A DNA stretch of 64,000 bases from Euwallacea fornicatus (taxonomy: Eukaryota; Arthropoda; Insecta; Coleoptera; Curculionidae): NCBI RefSeq assembly GCF_040115645.1, contig NC_089574.1, positions 1,240,001 through 1,304,000 of the forward strand, read 5' to 3'. The notes under the pieces are model-generated. The model did no database searches and was not told where the DNA came from. It saw nothing but the letters and a program-made list of their open reading frames with translations. This document shows positions 37,801-50,468 of the stretch, piece after piece (position 1 is the stretch's first letter; every line of letters starts with the position of its first letter). The translations under genes and the position numbers were made by a program.

Positions 37801-40100
37801 CTTGAAAGTGTCATGCGATCGATCGTACAGTACATAATACTTGTAAGATGTATTGATAGTAGAAATTTGGTTCAAATGAACGGAACCAATTCTCTAGTTA
37901 ATATTATAATGAGTAATCGTTAAAAAATCTTCGCAGAAAGCGCACTGCAGAGTAAAAGCAGGGCGCTGACTAAGGGATTTGTTGTTTAATACCAAACATC
38001 TGACTGAAAACAGATGAATATATCTAAGACATGCCTCTGATATTTCGATAGCTAGTTGAGGTTTTTTTAATGATCACCTTTTATTCATTACATAGATTTA
38101 TATATAAAGATGTAGTCAAATGTAGTATTATACAGTAAGGTTAAAAAGGATGTTTAGAATTCATTCCAAATTCAGATGTTGATAGGTTCGAAGTTGCATA
38201 TTTTTTAAACTGAGTTTGATTTATACAGGTAGATAAATAAGTGAAGATAACAAACAGCCAGAAGTAACAATATCCGAATTTTAAGTGAATTTATTCTAAC
38301 CTTTTTGTCCCGACTGTATTTGAGTTGAAATTATATTTCGCGAATTAGCCTCAGCAAGTTTTGACTGCAGAGTATCAATACGCCATTGGAGCATAGACAA
38401 TATTTGCCGGTTGAGATTAAAAATGAAAGGAAAAAAAATTGATAAAGAAACTTTTTTCCCATACTAGATATACATAGTTTGACGATAATAAACATGAAGA
38501 GATGATTATAATGCATATAACTTGCTGTGATTAATTTAGCGAGGTACGTGAATCTCATACAGAGTGGTATGTTATTTAGCTATTCACATTTTTGGACGGA
38601 TTTTTTTTTAATCGTCCGTGACGCGTGCCTAAAGAAGCTTTTTTAGTGTATTTTTCATAACATGTTTAGTAATTAAGGTATTTAAGATCTCATTTATAGT
38701 AGAATTAAGCATTCAGATAGATACTACTAGTTTTACTATGCTCATATGCACTTGTATTTTGACAAGTCATTTTCTCATGGCAGCGGACCCGATGATATTT
38801 CAGATAATTATAAGTAGATAATTTATTTTATAGTGTTTTAATTGGTGACATTATTTTCTGTATTTAATTTCAGTTGTACTATTGTATGGCTATTGTAACG
38901 TTTGTGAAATTTATATACATTCCATTTTTATATTCATTTTTGTAAGTTGTGATATTTTTAATATATTTTTTGAGAGATTAAGTACCTATATCAATATGAT
39001 TTATTTAGCACCCAACATAAATCCAACATTGCTCGTTAGACTTCAGGTAGGACAACATCAAAAATGGTCTTATTTCAATAGAGTTGTTTTTTGAAATCGA
39101 CTGAATAAATTTTGTTGAAAATTAAGATTCATTGGCAAAGAATACATATCGATTAGTTAAAAATTATAATCTGTGAAACCTACAGAAGATTATTTGAAAG
39201 GGAAGTGTGGGGACTCATGAAACTAAAAAATGTTTTGCTATTTGATAATGACTATAGAATAAGATTTTCCGTTTGATGGGAGGCAGGCGGCAATCAGTTA
39301 AAGATCGTTTTATCATAGCTGTATAGTTAACTACTTGACATGTGCCTACAGAAAAATTCAAAATTGGCAAAAAGATTCATTAATTTGGCCTTTCTAAGTT
39401 TGCTTTAAAAAAATCTTTAAATCAGTTTGGCTCGTTAAATATCCAGACAGAGCTGGAAGCCCAATGTCATAAAACAGCAAAAATTTGTTGAAATTGCCGA
39501 GCCACACTTCAGCCTCATTGTTGACTCTTCCAACGTACACTCCTCTCAAAGTCGATAGAGTGAATAACTGGAACGTGCACTTTTTCAACTTAATTCTATC
39601 CCTATAAATGCTTGTGTACCTGTCAAATTACTATACAAATATTCTATTATAAATACAGGACTTTCTCAGATTCAGAACCTTTCATAATCCAGGATTTACC
39701 AACTCTATTCCTCATCCGCACCTTCGGGAAGGCAACATTGAACATTTAAATAAGTTTTTAATATTACCTTGCATGTAAAATGTTATTTACTTACCTGTGG
39801 TAGTAATAAATATTACTAGGTATTCAAATGAGTTAAAAGTTATTGCGGTAATTCGTGTTGTTGTGAGTAATTTAAAAGCGGTACACGCAATTTATCAAAT
39901 AACTAAAATTATTTGTATTTATAGAGAGCAAGGGAGATGCGCAAAAAGAATAGCGGACATTTCTAATGGTAGAAATCCTAATTCTGATGTAAATCGTATG
40001 TACGTTTTGCACTTACTACACAGTTTAGACCTGAAGCGCAAAAAAATCAATATTAATTCCTTAAGTTTTAAAAATGTCCAAAACAATTAGAAATTCGAAT
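37801..40100. other. intergenic, nothing recognised
   Basis: Several short frames occur, the longest of them 97 codons at 39797-40090 on the plus strand. None has a recognisable domain or convincing splice signals. Confidence 0.45.
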
Positions 40101-40106
40101 TAATTT

Positions 40107-40380
40107 TGACTCAAAGCAAATGCGTATACACAGTTCTGATTCCTGAGAGGAATTTAGTATTAATTTCTAAAAAGCATCTTCTAAACAGTTGGAGATACGA
40201 AGCGATTCGGACTTGAAGCAAAGTGTACACAGTTGAAACCTGAAACACAAAAAAATAAATTTTAATTATTGAAAAGAATTTAATATTAATACGTGAAATA
40301 AAATCTTCGAAACAGTTAGGGTTTCGCACCAATTTGAACTTGAAGCAAAGGCGTACAAGGTTAAAATCTGAAATACAAAA
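40107..40380 (+). repeat. degenerate tandem repeat, about 100-127 bp units
   Basis: Three related units start near 40110, 40211 and 40338. Each opens with a version of GACTTGAAGCAAAG, then a GTACACAGTT-like block, then CTGAAACACAAAAA. A weaker fourth copy precedes them (near 40000-40050) and another echo lies near 41010. The coding frames here are products of the repeat. Confidence 0.6.
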
Positions 40381-40407
40381 AAAATGTAATTTTCGAAAAA
40401 GCTTAAG

Positions 40408-41640
40408 TTGCGGTATCAATCTTCAATTACGTTTAAAGATAGTCCCAAGAATATTTCAAAAGGTATTTGGCAACTTTACTGCGAACCACCTGAAACAACA
40501 ATCAGAACTCACCTCCGAGCACCAATAGTGCGGGCCGAAAACACTTCAACAACATCCAGTTTCACTCACTACTTCATGGATATACTAATAGCGCACCTTA
40601 CGAGTCTTCAGGATAAAAGAAAACCCGATTATCTAATTGTTAATGCAGCGCGTGTGACTAACATCTTGCTTGTTGCCGCGCTAACAGCCGAATGAATCAG
40701 GCACGAAGTGATATCGGTACCACCTGCCTTTTATGAAGGTACAGCTGATCAGCCTTAAAAACGATACTTGCGATGCTTCAAGATTTTGTAAAATGAGGAA
40801 AAAGTTGTAAATTCGAGGCAGTAGTTTCATTATGCAAACATATTCCGACGTATACAAAAACGTTTGCTATTGGAAAAAAAATTGCCTCCACCAAATTATC
40901 CAGAATTCGTAATTTTTATTAATAATAAATAATGTACTCGGCACTTTTAAAAAATTCGCTAACTTTTGGAGTTACCCTCAGAAGAGTTGAAATTGATAAG
41001 TAATTTTGGTTCAAACCGCAAACACACCCAGATAACACTTAATACATAAAAATATTAAATTTAATTTTTGAATATTTTGTTTATCGTGCTACTACTTAAC
41101 TGAACCATCTAAGGATCGAAATCGGTACGAATTATAGGAGGAATGACAACAACGTTAGGATGGCCTTCAAACACTACAAAACATAATTTTATACCCTTTT
41201 TTGCGAGCATCTAACTCATCGGGCTAACTGCGGAAACAAATAATAAAAAGCGTGTTTATGCTTGCGAAGGACATATAAACAGTGACAAAAACCACTTAGA
41301 CTAGCACCACAGTGGAAAAAAAGTGTAATGCCATAGCCATTAAGATGAGAAATTTCAGTTATTATTTATTTTCGATAAAGGGCGCACTCCACTGCCCGAT
41401 CTCACATCCGCCTATGGCTCTTTTTCACTCATCGAAATTTTTACTTTGATTCAATTTGCGTTTCTTAGTGTACCACACAACGATGGTGCGATTTTTATTC
41501 ATTTCAATTGGGCACAATCCAAGGAAGATAATCTCAAAATTTATCAAAACAGCATTCCATTGCAAACAAAAATAAACTATAAAAAATTTATATTATAAAT
41601 AAATGTTTGTTTTCGAGGATCGAGGAAATTTGTTAGATTG
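40408..41640. other. intergenic with one unrecognised 95-codon frame
   Basis: The frame 40408-40695 (plus) includes NISKGIWQLYCEPPETTIRT and KRKPDYLIVNAARVTNIL. It resembles nothing I know and lacks supporting splice or promoter signals. The rest is AT-rich. Confidence 0.25.
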
Positions 41641-41890
41641 ATAAATATTTGTTTCAGTAATCTTTTCTTTTGATGGTAAATTGATTTATCACAACAATTT
41701 CCTAATTATCAGATATACTTGATAAAAAATCTTAGTTTCAACGTCATGAAAACACTAGCAGGAAAAATGATTTTAGAGTGATCAAGAAGACCTAACTTGG
41801 TAACGCAATAGTCGAATGTAATGAACGAGACACCAAAATATAGAGAATTAAATGTTCTTTAAAATGACGCATTACTTACTAACAATAAAA
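41640..41890 (+). repeat. second copy of the stan-intron MITE-like repeat
   Basis: It matches 29530-29720 through CAATTTCCTAAT, AAAATCTTAGTTTCAACG and TAACGCAATAG, with scattered substitutions. Confidence 0.7.
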
Positions 41891-42051
41891 TATGTACGTG
41901 TTAGACAACCCAACGATACGTACATATCTGTACTGTTGGTAAATTTCAAAATGTTCTATTCTTTCTGATGAAGTAACATTGATTTGAATACTTGAAGAAT
42001 AAACAAATCGCAGGACTTATGCGGAATTATAAAAACATTTTATTATAAACA

Positions 42052-43087
42052 TTAAATTGTTTCCAGAGATTTTAATTCATCAAACAACTCTAAAACTTGC
42101 TGCCTTGCTTGACTTATATCTGGTTTCAAATCTTTGTAGATACTCAATTCTTTTAACAAATTCTCCTTTTCTTCTTTGTAAGGATTTAAAATGTTTTGTT
42201 TCGCCATCATGTTCAGTAAATCAAAATGAGGGTCTTTTAACCATGGATCCATTTGCTAGAAAAAAAAATCAAAATTAATATACAGTTTAAGGAATACTTC
42301 TTAGTTTCTGCAGTCATAGAAAATGTATAGTATAAAATACAAATCACTTATCACACTTCTTCAGTCTTCAGCTTGTGCAAATAAATTGCCTCACTCCTAT
42401 GAAAGATAATGTTTTGGCAGTAATTGCACAGTGTATTATTCTTTGACAATTTCATGATGCTAATCAAGTAGTGATAACAAATTATAATTTTTACCTCAAT
42501 TTTGACTAGTAAACTTTCATATTTTTCAATTTTTGTTTCTAGTTGTAGTCTATCCTCATTATTTAGCTTCAATGCTTTTTCCACGTCTTGCTGTGAAAGT
42601 TGCAATATGCTGAAAGTGTAAGCATATTATTAATTTTAATCTTCATTTTACAATACAAAAAAGTGAAATTTTATACAGAATTCTAAGCATTTTAATAATA
42701 AAGTTTTATGTTCATGCAAGGTTTAAGTACAATCAAAATAGATCTTAACTGGGGAGGCTCATCATTCAAATTAAAGTTGAACAGACAAGAACCACCAAAA
42801 TACGACTTTTAGAACATGAACCCATTAGTTAAGAGCGCTTTTGACTGTAGGGATTTGAATTATGAAAAAATAAGTATAGCCCACCTTCTCAAAGATTCGG
42901 TTCTTTGAGTCAACTTTTCATTCAAGGCTTTATATTTTGATATCAATATCTTAAGAGTTTTATTTTGCACTTCAACTTTCTCAGTTTCTGCTGAATTTTT
43001 AATCTCAAATCTTTGAATAATATCCCTTAGATTTGGTGGCATGTCGTCCATGTGGTGGAGTTTTAATTTCCTTAATATTTCTTGCAT
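42052..43087 (-). CDS. small coiled-coil protein, three exons, 173 aa
   Basis: The function is not recognised with confidence. Exons on the minus strand are 42885-43087, 42495-42609 and 42052-42255. Phases agree and the total of 522 nt gives 173 aa. An in-frame stop lies four codons before the ATG at 43087, so the start is firm. The protein is hydrophilic and almost wholly heptad-like helix: residues about 30-105 (EIKNSAETEKVEVQNKTLKI through ALKLNNEDRLQLETKIEKYE), then WLKDPHFDLLNMM, then KEEKENLLKELSIYKDLKPD and ARQQVLELFDELKSLE. The ending, with a proline before a final helix, vaguely recalls small augmin (HAUS/wac-type) subunits; this is only a guess. The introns are 275 and 239 bp with good splice signals. 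Confidence 0.6.
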
Positions 43088-45967
43088 TGTGGCATCTTAA
43101 AAGGCCAAGTTACATCCAATAAAAGGGAAAACCAAACCACTAAGCTAAGTTAACTTTTTTCAATATTTTGATATGTACCATATATAAAATATAGACGTAT
43201 CTGCAGCGTCCAAAAATAACAAAATTTTTCAGTAAAAAACTCAGGAAATATAGGAGGTGTTAAAACAAAATTTGATAATTCACGGTATTTTTAACTGGTT
43301 GTCTGATGTTAGTAATATTACAAGTAGTTTTATAAATAAAAGATTTATTTCATTTTGAATTAGATAAGATGGGAATAATTTGTCCCTGGATTTCTCAGAA
43401 AGGGAACAATTGTCAATCAACGTCACTGTTGAATTCAAAACTTTGCTTTACTCACTGAGCAATTTTATTTTGCAGGTTTTTCTGGTTATGGTTGGCAAAA
43501 GATGAACTCAGGTATCCACACCAATTCAGCAAAATGACTGCCTTCTTTAACTATTTTTGTATTAGGGCATATGATGAAGGTCTTACAGACACACATAGCT
43601 ACTGCAAGTCATATTACTGCACTACTATAGATGCCTAAATTTCTCATCTATCAGTGACAACCAGGACCACATGCAAAACTATTGTTGCCTTTTCCATTAC
43701 TTTATTCATAAGTCCCAAATTTTATCCCAATATTTCTCAATGTAATTGAGCATTTTCAGACTTTTTGGACAAATCATATATTTTCGTAAGAAAATTTATA
43801 TGTTTAATATTATTTCTAATTTATAACATGAAATTTCTCTATTATCAAGTTATTTCAAATACATGTAATAAAATTCTTGGAGCTGAATATCACAGGTACC
43901 TCCTAGCATGAACCAATAACCATAGGATGATTCAGTAACAAGTGAAATTGGTCAGTAAATTTTAAAATTTTTGAGAAGCAACTTCTCACACAACAATAGG
44001 TGTTGTTGTGATGGAATTGGGCACTATTCTCAGTTGAAATTAACTGAAAACACTATGCTATGTTATTACATCCACAATAACCCCTACAGGTGTTTGAGGC
44101 ATTATTCCCAAATGTTGAAGAAAACTAACAATCCACCTGGGATATACGTATTTACAAACAGAATTTGGCAGCCTCTACTTCCGTGTTAACAGACTGTTTT
44201 TGGTATTCAAATTTAAAATAACACAAACAATCTCGAGCTCACAGTGGATCTAAGGAACACATACTTTCTTCATTGTAGAATGCTAGTCTTGATTTGTCCA
44301 TAACTCAGTAGATCTCTGGGTTAAAGGATGAAGGGTCTAAGAGAACTAGAAATTTGATAATTTTACATTTAGCAGGTTCAGTGTGCAGATATATTCTCTT
44401 ATTTTTTGCCACTGAAAATTGGAAGTTTATCTATTTTCGTTTGGTTTAAAGATTTAGGTTAGAGTTCAATCTGTCATATGTCAAAAACAATATTAAAGGA
44501 AAAGAGGACAAAATTGATAATAACACTTATAGCAATGTTTCCGACAATTATTCATGCTTTTTGTAGACTTAATTACGAAGAAATTAATTACGTTTAATTT
44601 AGACTTTTCAAGTCGGAAGTTTAAAGCATTCAAATTCCAACATTCCCTATTTCACTGCCGACAAATGACTTGCAATAGTCGTGATTTTATTTGAACTTTT
44701 AAAACTGCTTCAGCATCCTAGTCATGCAGCTGCAATTGCAATTCCAAAGATTGTCAGAGGTCGGTTTAATGTAGATCAATTTGCCGGATTTTAACAGGAA
44801 TCAAACTATGCAATTCATTACTTACGTTTAATTTAGTTCTTCATGGCTGGAGAGACCCAAAATCGAAATGGCGTTATATTTTCGAAAACAGTTGAAGCAA
44901 AGCTTAAGTGAATTTCCTAAAACAAAACGATCATTTGTTCATACGAAGTATTCGGCCTAATTTTCTTTTCTCACGAGGTGGCGCCGCTGACGACATCAGT
45001 CTTCTTTTTTGGCGACTAGATGGCGTAAGATTTATCCGGCATACTCGTCGCAACTGATTGTTTTAGTTTTATTTTTTATGGATATGTTCAGGGTAATTTC
45101 ACGATTTTTGAGGTAGAATTTTTCGGTCTAGCCAGCTAATCAGGCTTCTAATTTAACATTAAGAATACTTTAAATACCATCTGTGCCGAACTTCCTTTAT
45201 TACCGTGAAAATAGATACGAAAATGTCTCTGCGTTTCAGAATCTAAAAGAGACAATGCGACCACATTTGTGCAGACTTCCAAAGTTCGTCAAGGCGGTTA
45301 ATTTAAAGGATTTCTCGAGTTATTTGGCGTATAAATTGCGGTAATATTGACGGTGAAAACTTGGAGACTGGAGAAAAATAGGTTTAATGAGGGAATTTTC
45401 AGAAAAAAACAAAAATTTTAATCTGCATCTTTGAATGTCTACTATACATTCTGTGTTTAACGACATTTAAAATTTTTCTTAAGTACAGGTGCAGATTAAC
45501 GCCCCCTAATGCTGGCTTGCAAAAGTCATTGCTTTCCTTAGGGCCACTGTGTATAAATTAAAATTAATTTGAAAAAAAGAGAAACTTAAACTAAAAATGT
45601 GTGTGCCCAAGCGTCTCTTTGAAACACCAATGTATAAATTTGAAAAATTAAAAATAGATTTTATAACATTTTAATTTTGTAAGACCAAAACTCTGCATAC
45701 GAGAACAAGACCAACACCAAAGTCTAGTCTTATTCAACTTCATCTTACAATAATCCACTATAATCCATAATCAACAAATTTTCCCACAACTCCCTTTTTG
45801 CCTGTATATTTTATAAACTGACCAAAAGTGCTCGATTGCACTTTTACCGGTGCTCACCTCTTTAATACTCGAACCAGTAAAAATCTTTGCACTTGTTGAA
45901 TAATTTTGACTGCCAACAGAATGATACGAATTTTGACAAGTTCATATCCAAATTTTCGTAGTTTCTA
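43088..45967. other. intergenic between divergent genes
   Basis: No supported exon was seen. A stretch near 43997-44060 resembles 51843-51905 (shared block GGAATTGG-CACTATTCTC), a dispersed repeat. A GC-richer segment near 44965-45035 contains GGTGGCGCCGCTGACG and AGATGGCG motifs and could be a shared promoter zone, which is unproven. Confidence 0.4.
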
Positions 45968-47954
45968 ATGAATCAAAATCATCCATCCTTTTCGACTTAT
46001 TTTGCACCATATGATGAAGCACTTTGGTCAACAGGTAAGAAAACAAAATTATGCGATATATTTTTTGATTATTCGCTTAAAAAAAAAAATAAATTGCTAT
46101 AAGCATTCTTTTTTGCCTAAGGCCAAGTATGAAGGATATAATAGTTCCTCATCTACGTCGAGTTAACACAGAGGGAGTACGTATAGTACCAATAACGAAG
46201 AAATGCAAAAAATTAAGGTCTTTTAGAACGATCTGGAAGAAGATTTGTTAAGATTTAAAAATACCTATAACAGCTCTTTCGCCAGCTAAACCTTCTTACA
46301 TGTCCTTAGTCCCATACTTTCTCTCCAAAATTGATCAAATAGGAGAAAATTTTTCATTTCTTTGAGGCTTCTCATATAGATGTTTCCAATGATTACCATT
46401 TAGATGGTTGTATTCTTAAGTAGCTATGAGCTACCTAATGGACAAACGTGAATGCAAAAGCATTTTCTAGCAAAAACATCAATCCACGATGAAGCCTTAA
46501 GATCTTCTGAAGCACAAGCTAGAAAAGATTTACGTGACAGTTCGATTATTGGGAGACTAACTGGACAGTTCGGTGTCCAAAGAATCATATGTGCTCAAAA
46601 GCATTCATTCCCCGGTGGAGTCACCTTTACATTTAATCCATTTTCTGCACCACACACAAATGTGGGGTGTAGCCAGTAAGTAGAACGCCTGTAATATATT
46701 ACATATTTATGCAATAGGTGTAAGTTCTCAAAGCCCACAGTACTGTGATAAATCTGTAGGTGAAATAAAGTTTGTATTTCTATGCAGTTTACATTACAAT
46801 ACAAAAAAATTAGTACCTATATCGTGGAACTTGGCAGTTTTGATACAAAGGACTTTTCTTTAATTTATAGGTATTGCAACTGTGCGCCCACGTCCCAACC
46901 GTCATCGTTGAATTCATACAATTATCCTCAATCTTCTTCGACACTTGTAAATACATTTTTCCCTTCATCTATCGACTATTCTCAATACGAGTATTACAGT
47001 CACCACATTCTTCCACCTACAAACCAATACCAGTTGAAGTTTCACCAAGATCGCAGTACTACCACTTCAGATTTGGCCAATCATCGCCTACAGATTTTTG
47101 AATCGAGTAAGTAATGTGTATGAATAATAAGTAAATATACTGAGGTTTGTTCGTTTTCAGGCGGGTATCCAGGAGAACGACTTGGTATACTGGAAAATGC
47201 TCTTAGACTGCAGGATAATTTAACTCTTTGTCAAAAAGTAGAGAATAGTTCCTCGACTCAGTTGTCCTTTCCTACTCCACAGATGAATTACTCTTCATGC
47301 GTAATAATTTTCACTTTGTTTCATGACTTTTATTATTTGTTAAGGCTGTTACAGCCAAGAAAGCTGCATCTTCGTAAACCCACTCAAAGCCCAATAAATC
47401 TTGTGGTTGATTCATTGGTAGAAAACCAAGAAAGACAACCCAAACAGGTTTCATTCGCAGACTTGAATGAGCGACCTTCATTTAAAGATGAGAGCTCTCA
47501 AGTTAGCAGTAGATGTATTTGCGGTGGTTCGTTTTCAACGTTGAGCCCACGCCCTTTATTGGATATTAATATTTTAGATAAAAACTATAAAACTAAGTCG
47601 AAGCCTGAAAAAGTTGAAGACGTGAATAATTCTAAAGGTCCAGAAAAAAAGAAGAAAAAGCAAAGAGGTGTTAGAGTTACACTTGACACATCATCGGAAC
47701 ACAGTAGCAGTGATTATTGCTCTGAATTTTCAGCAAATAAATCGAAATGCAAACCATTTTGGAAATGTAGTGACGAAAGTTGGGAAGACTCAAGTGAATC
47801 ATCAGACTCTCAAGACAAGAAAGGGAATAAAAAGGAAAAAAGAGGTTTTAAGAAGAAGAGTACCAGCAACAATGCTTCTGAGAATGAGTCTCAATCAACT
47901 ACAAGTGATCACACTGAGTCGGGATCAGAATCCGGTAGTCGATATTGCAGGTAG
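45968..47954 (+). CDS. unrecognised Ser/Lys-rich protein, five exons, 415 aa
   Basis: I do not recognise this gene. Exons are 45968-46034, 46471-46675, 46871-47106, 47161-47300 and 47355-47954. All phases agree and the sum of 1248 nt gives 415 aa. A stop codon lies in frame three codons before the ATG. The N-terminal part is MNQNHPSFSTYFAPYDEALW, then ARKDLRDSSIIGRLTGQFGV and FPGGVTFTFNPFSAP. The middle is Ser/Tyr/Pro-rich with CNCAPTSQPSS. The C-terminal half is low-complexity: a Lys run (PEKKKKKQRG), then SSEHSSSDYCSEFS and repeated Ser-Glu-Asp stretches ending SGSESGSRYCR. No membrane segment or signal peptide is visible. The Lys/Ser-acidic tail suggests an intrinsically disordered, possibly phosphorylated protein, and a nuclear site is plausible. 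The fourth intron is the least certain. Confidence 0.6.
47301..47354 (+). other. in-frame 54-nt intron in the Ser/Lys-rich gene
   Basis: Donor GTAATA at 47301 and acceptor GTTACAG ending 47354 bound 54 nt without a stop. Retention would add a hydrophobic 18-residue insert (VIIFTLFHDFYYLLRLLQ), out of character with the rest of the protein, so splicing is the better reading. Confidence 0.5.
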
Positions 47955-48870
47955 ACGTAGAGGTGATGCATTTTACCTATGTTTTATTATTTTATCAAAA
48001 ACCCCCACTGTAACCCTTCCATTGATACGGGGAAGCCCGTGTTCCCGTGTTGACCTCTTCACCATTCACTTCTACATTGCGTTTTCTTTTCGATTCACAA
48101 CGTATTTTATCGAAATGATGATGAAGCTCAGTAAAACTTTATTTGTTGATAGCAACTTTTTAAAGGCGACCTGCTTTTGAGTGGCTCGAAGTGCATTATT
48201 AGATGAGCCTCATCCTGGTCTTTCTAATGATTTACAATAATTTACAAGTCTGCCTAGCGATCGTATGAGCTCAGTTAATATTTCCCAAGTTTATGTATAT
48301 AAGTCAAGAATTTTCCTGTATAATTAGATAGGTGCATTTTTAATATAATTTAATTTTATTGAAAGAAATTTTAAAGCTAATCAATATGGAAAGAAACGTT
48401 CTACTATGAACAAAGAATGTACAAGGGTTGTCCAAGTACCTGATATGACATATAGATGGCGGCTTTTTTTTTAAATTTGCCTATATTCAAAGACCTAAAC
48501 TTGACCTTTTCCCTGCTCTATTAATATAATTGAGTGTTTTCCATGTGCCAGAATTTTTCCATTGGTCCATAAACGTACGATAAGGGCATTGTAACGCATT
48601 GCAATTAAATGTATGTGTCGGTCTATGATGCGGCGGTATGGTAAGTAGTGATGGACTAGGTACAGGAATACTAGAATCAAAAATGAAGTTTATTCCAAAA
48701 AAGAAATAAAAAAATTTTTAAATAAAATTTCAGAGTATGGTACCTTTCACAGCACAGCAATAGCCAAAAAAAAACATTGCCTTTTTGACATCTATACCTG
48801 GTGTTTCCATCTTGGTAAATAAACGGTGGAGACAGTTTATGCTTGTAAAACTTTTATTTTGACTATCCGT
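47955..48870. other. 3' flank, nothing certain
   Basis: This is the probable 3' UTR and spacer. A GGGTTGTCCAAGTACCTGAT stretch near 48427 resembles a transposon end, but no partner was found. Confidence 0.35.
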
Positions 48871-48872
48871 AT

Positions 48873-49741
48873 CTACAGGGCGTTTCAAAAATGAAGAGTG
48901 TGATTCTTTGCCTCGTTATAGGAAAAAGAGTTCCTATCGACATAGGTCCGAAAACGCAGTGTTTTCGAGATATAATGTTTCAAGACAGTTTTTTTTCAGT
49001 TTTTTGACGATATCTCAGGAATCGTTTGAGATAAAGAATTCAGATTTTGACCACGCATTATCATTAATATTAGTTACGTTTTGAGCGCTACTTCAATTTT
49101 TTCCCATATGCCTGGGGCGGAGATTTTAGGGTTTGCTTGTGTTTTTTTTGCCCTCAATTTTTACGCCACTGCGAAATTTAGTATTTTAGAATCACAACAA
49201 TTGGTCTACAGACTTGGCCTTCTCGGTCCCCAGATCTTAAAAAATTTAGTTTACAGAAATTAATAACTGTCGAAGAACTGAAGAATCGCATTGTTATATC
49301 CTGCTATACGATCCGTAACACTGCAGGCATTTTCGAACGGGTACGTCAGTCATCAAGACGTAGGTTGGAGGCCTTCATTACCACGGGAGGAGGCCATTTT
49401 CAACAATTTTTGTGATTCTAAAATGCTAATTTTCCCAGCGGCGTACAAATTAGGTGCAAAAAAATCTCACGCAGCCCTAAAATCTCCGTTTCTAGTATAT
49501 GGAAAAAAAATTGAAGTAGCACTCCAAACGTAACCAATATTAATCATACTAGGTAAACAAAACATGAATTCTGTGTTTCAGACGATTCCTGAGATATTAT
49601 CAAAAAACTGATTTTTTTTTGTCACCCTGTATCTCGAAAACGGTGCGTTTGCTGACCCATGTTAATCGGAAATATTTTTCTTATGACGAGCCACAGAATC
49701 GCGCCCTTCATTTTCCGACACACGTTTCGAAACACCCTGTA
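48873..49741 (+). mobile_element. fold-back mariner-superfamily element with transposase 3' end
   Basis: Arms of about 340 bp (48873-49210 and 49405-49741) are inverted copies. Outer ends are TACAGGGCGTTTC and, reversed, TACAGGGTGTTTCG. The arms share TTTTCGAGATA, ATATCTCAGGAATCGT and GGAGATTTTAGGG. The loop (49205-49411, plus) still codes for the end of a transposase: TWPSRSPDL, then KLITVEELKNRIV, RVRQSSRRRLEAF and GGGHFQQFL before a stop. That is the C-terminus typical of insect mariner-like transposases (WPPRSPDL to GGHFEQLL), with an internal deletion after SPDL. The rest of the gene is lost. Confidence 0.8.
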
Positions 49742-49894
49742 TACGTTCAGGAATGTTTTGCGTTAACCGCATATATACGTGTGGGGCATCGAAAGGGTGA
49801 AGAAGCTTACGTATAAAGTTTGAAGGTGCTACTTTGATTTGTGTTTCTTTCGAAGCCGTCGTTAACGAACGCTTTTAAAGATTTTTTAAAGATA

Positions 49895-50130
49895 TATCGA
49901 TCTGTGCTTCAATACTTTCATTGGAAAGGTCTTGGTCCTTCCAAGCTCAAAGCAGAGTTAGATTCTACTCTGAGGGAATCTGCTGTTTGGTCAACAAACT
50001 GTAAAATATTGGATGGCAGAGTTTAAAACCGGTTATTCTAGCTGCCAAGACGTACTTGGTAGTGGCCAACCCAACGACACTCCAGATTTGATCTCTTCTA
50101 ATAATTAGATCAAAAACCAATGAACGGCGA
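49895..50130 (+). pseudogene. mariner transposase N-terminal relic
   Basis: Plus-strand frames read YFHWKGLGPSKLKAELDSTL, then (after a one-base shift) QTVKYWMAEFKTGYSSCQDV and SGQPNDTPD. This is the N-terminal helix-turn-helix of a mariner transposase (family pattern KGLSPTNIKAEL, VKYWVAEFKRGRTS, SGRP). The catalytic part is absent. It sits just upstream of the ENOSF1 promoter. Confidence 0.8.
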
Positions 50131-50375
50131 TAATACAAAACACGTTTGCCATACGAATATCGTACTCGGTACCATCAGGATTTTAAACTCTCAAACAACA
50201 TTGCGTAGATTAATTACTCCCTAATACAACAATTGGAATCAGATGTTTTTGCGCTATAACAATATTTTCCATAAATTGTTGCACAAACCCGACTGCTTGG
50301 TATCGCTGCGTGTCAGTACCCCCTTGGGTCACAAGCATCTCTGATAAACGATATTGTTCCGACAATACTGAAGCT

Positions 50376-50410
50376 TATAAATAGCAGCTGGAGTTGCAGG
50401 ATCACAGTGC
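50376..50410 (+). promoter_or_regulatory. ENOSF1: ENOSF1 core promoter: TATA box and initiator
   Basis: TATAAATAG at 50376-50384 is a near-perfect TATA box. An initiator-like ATCACAGTGC follows at 50401-50410, 27-30 bp downstream, the normal spacing. Transcription from about 50404 would give a 5' UTR of roughly 65 nt before the ATG at 50469. Confidence 0.6.
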
Positions 50411-50468
50411 TTCTGTGCGGAACGTGAATCCGGTACTTCTTGCCAAAGTTGTCGGCACGAAGGTCACG

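Noticed and set aside
48425..48680. Possible mariner near 48.4 kb
   Set aside because: Only one end-like motif and no convincing transposase reading or partner terminus.
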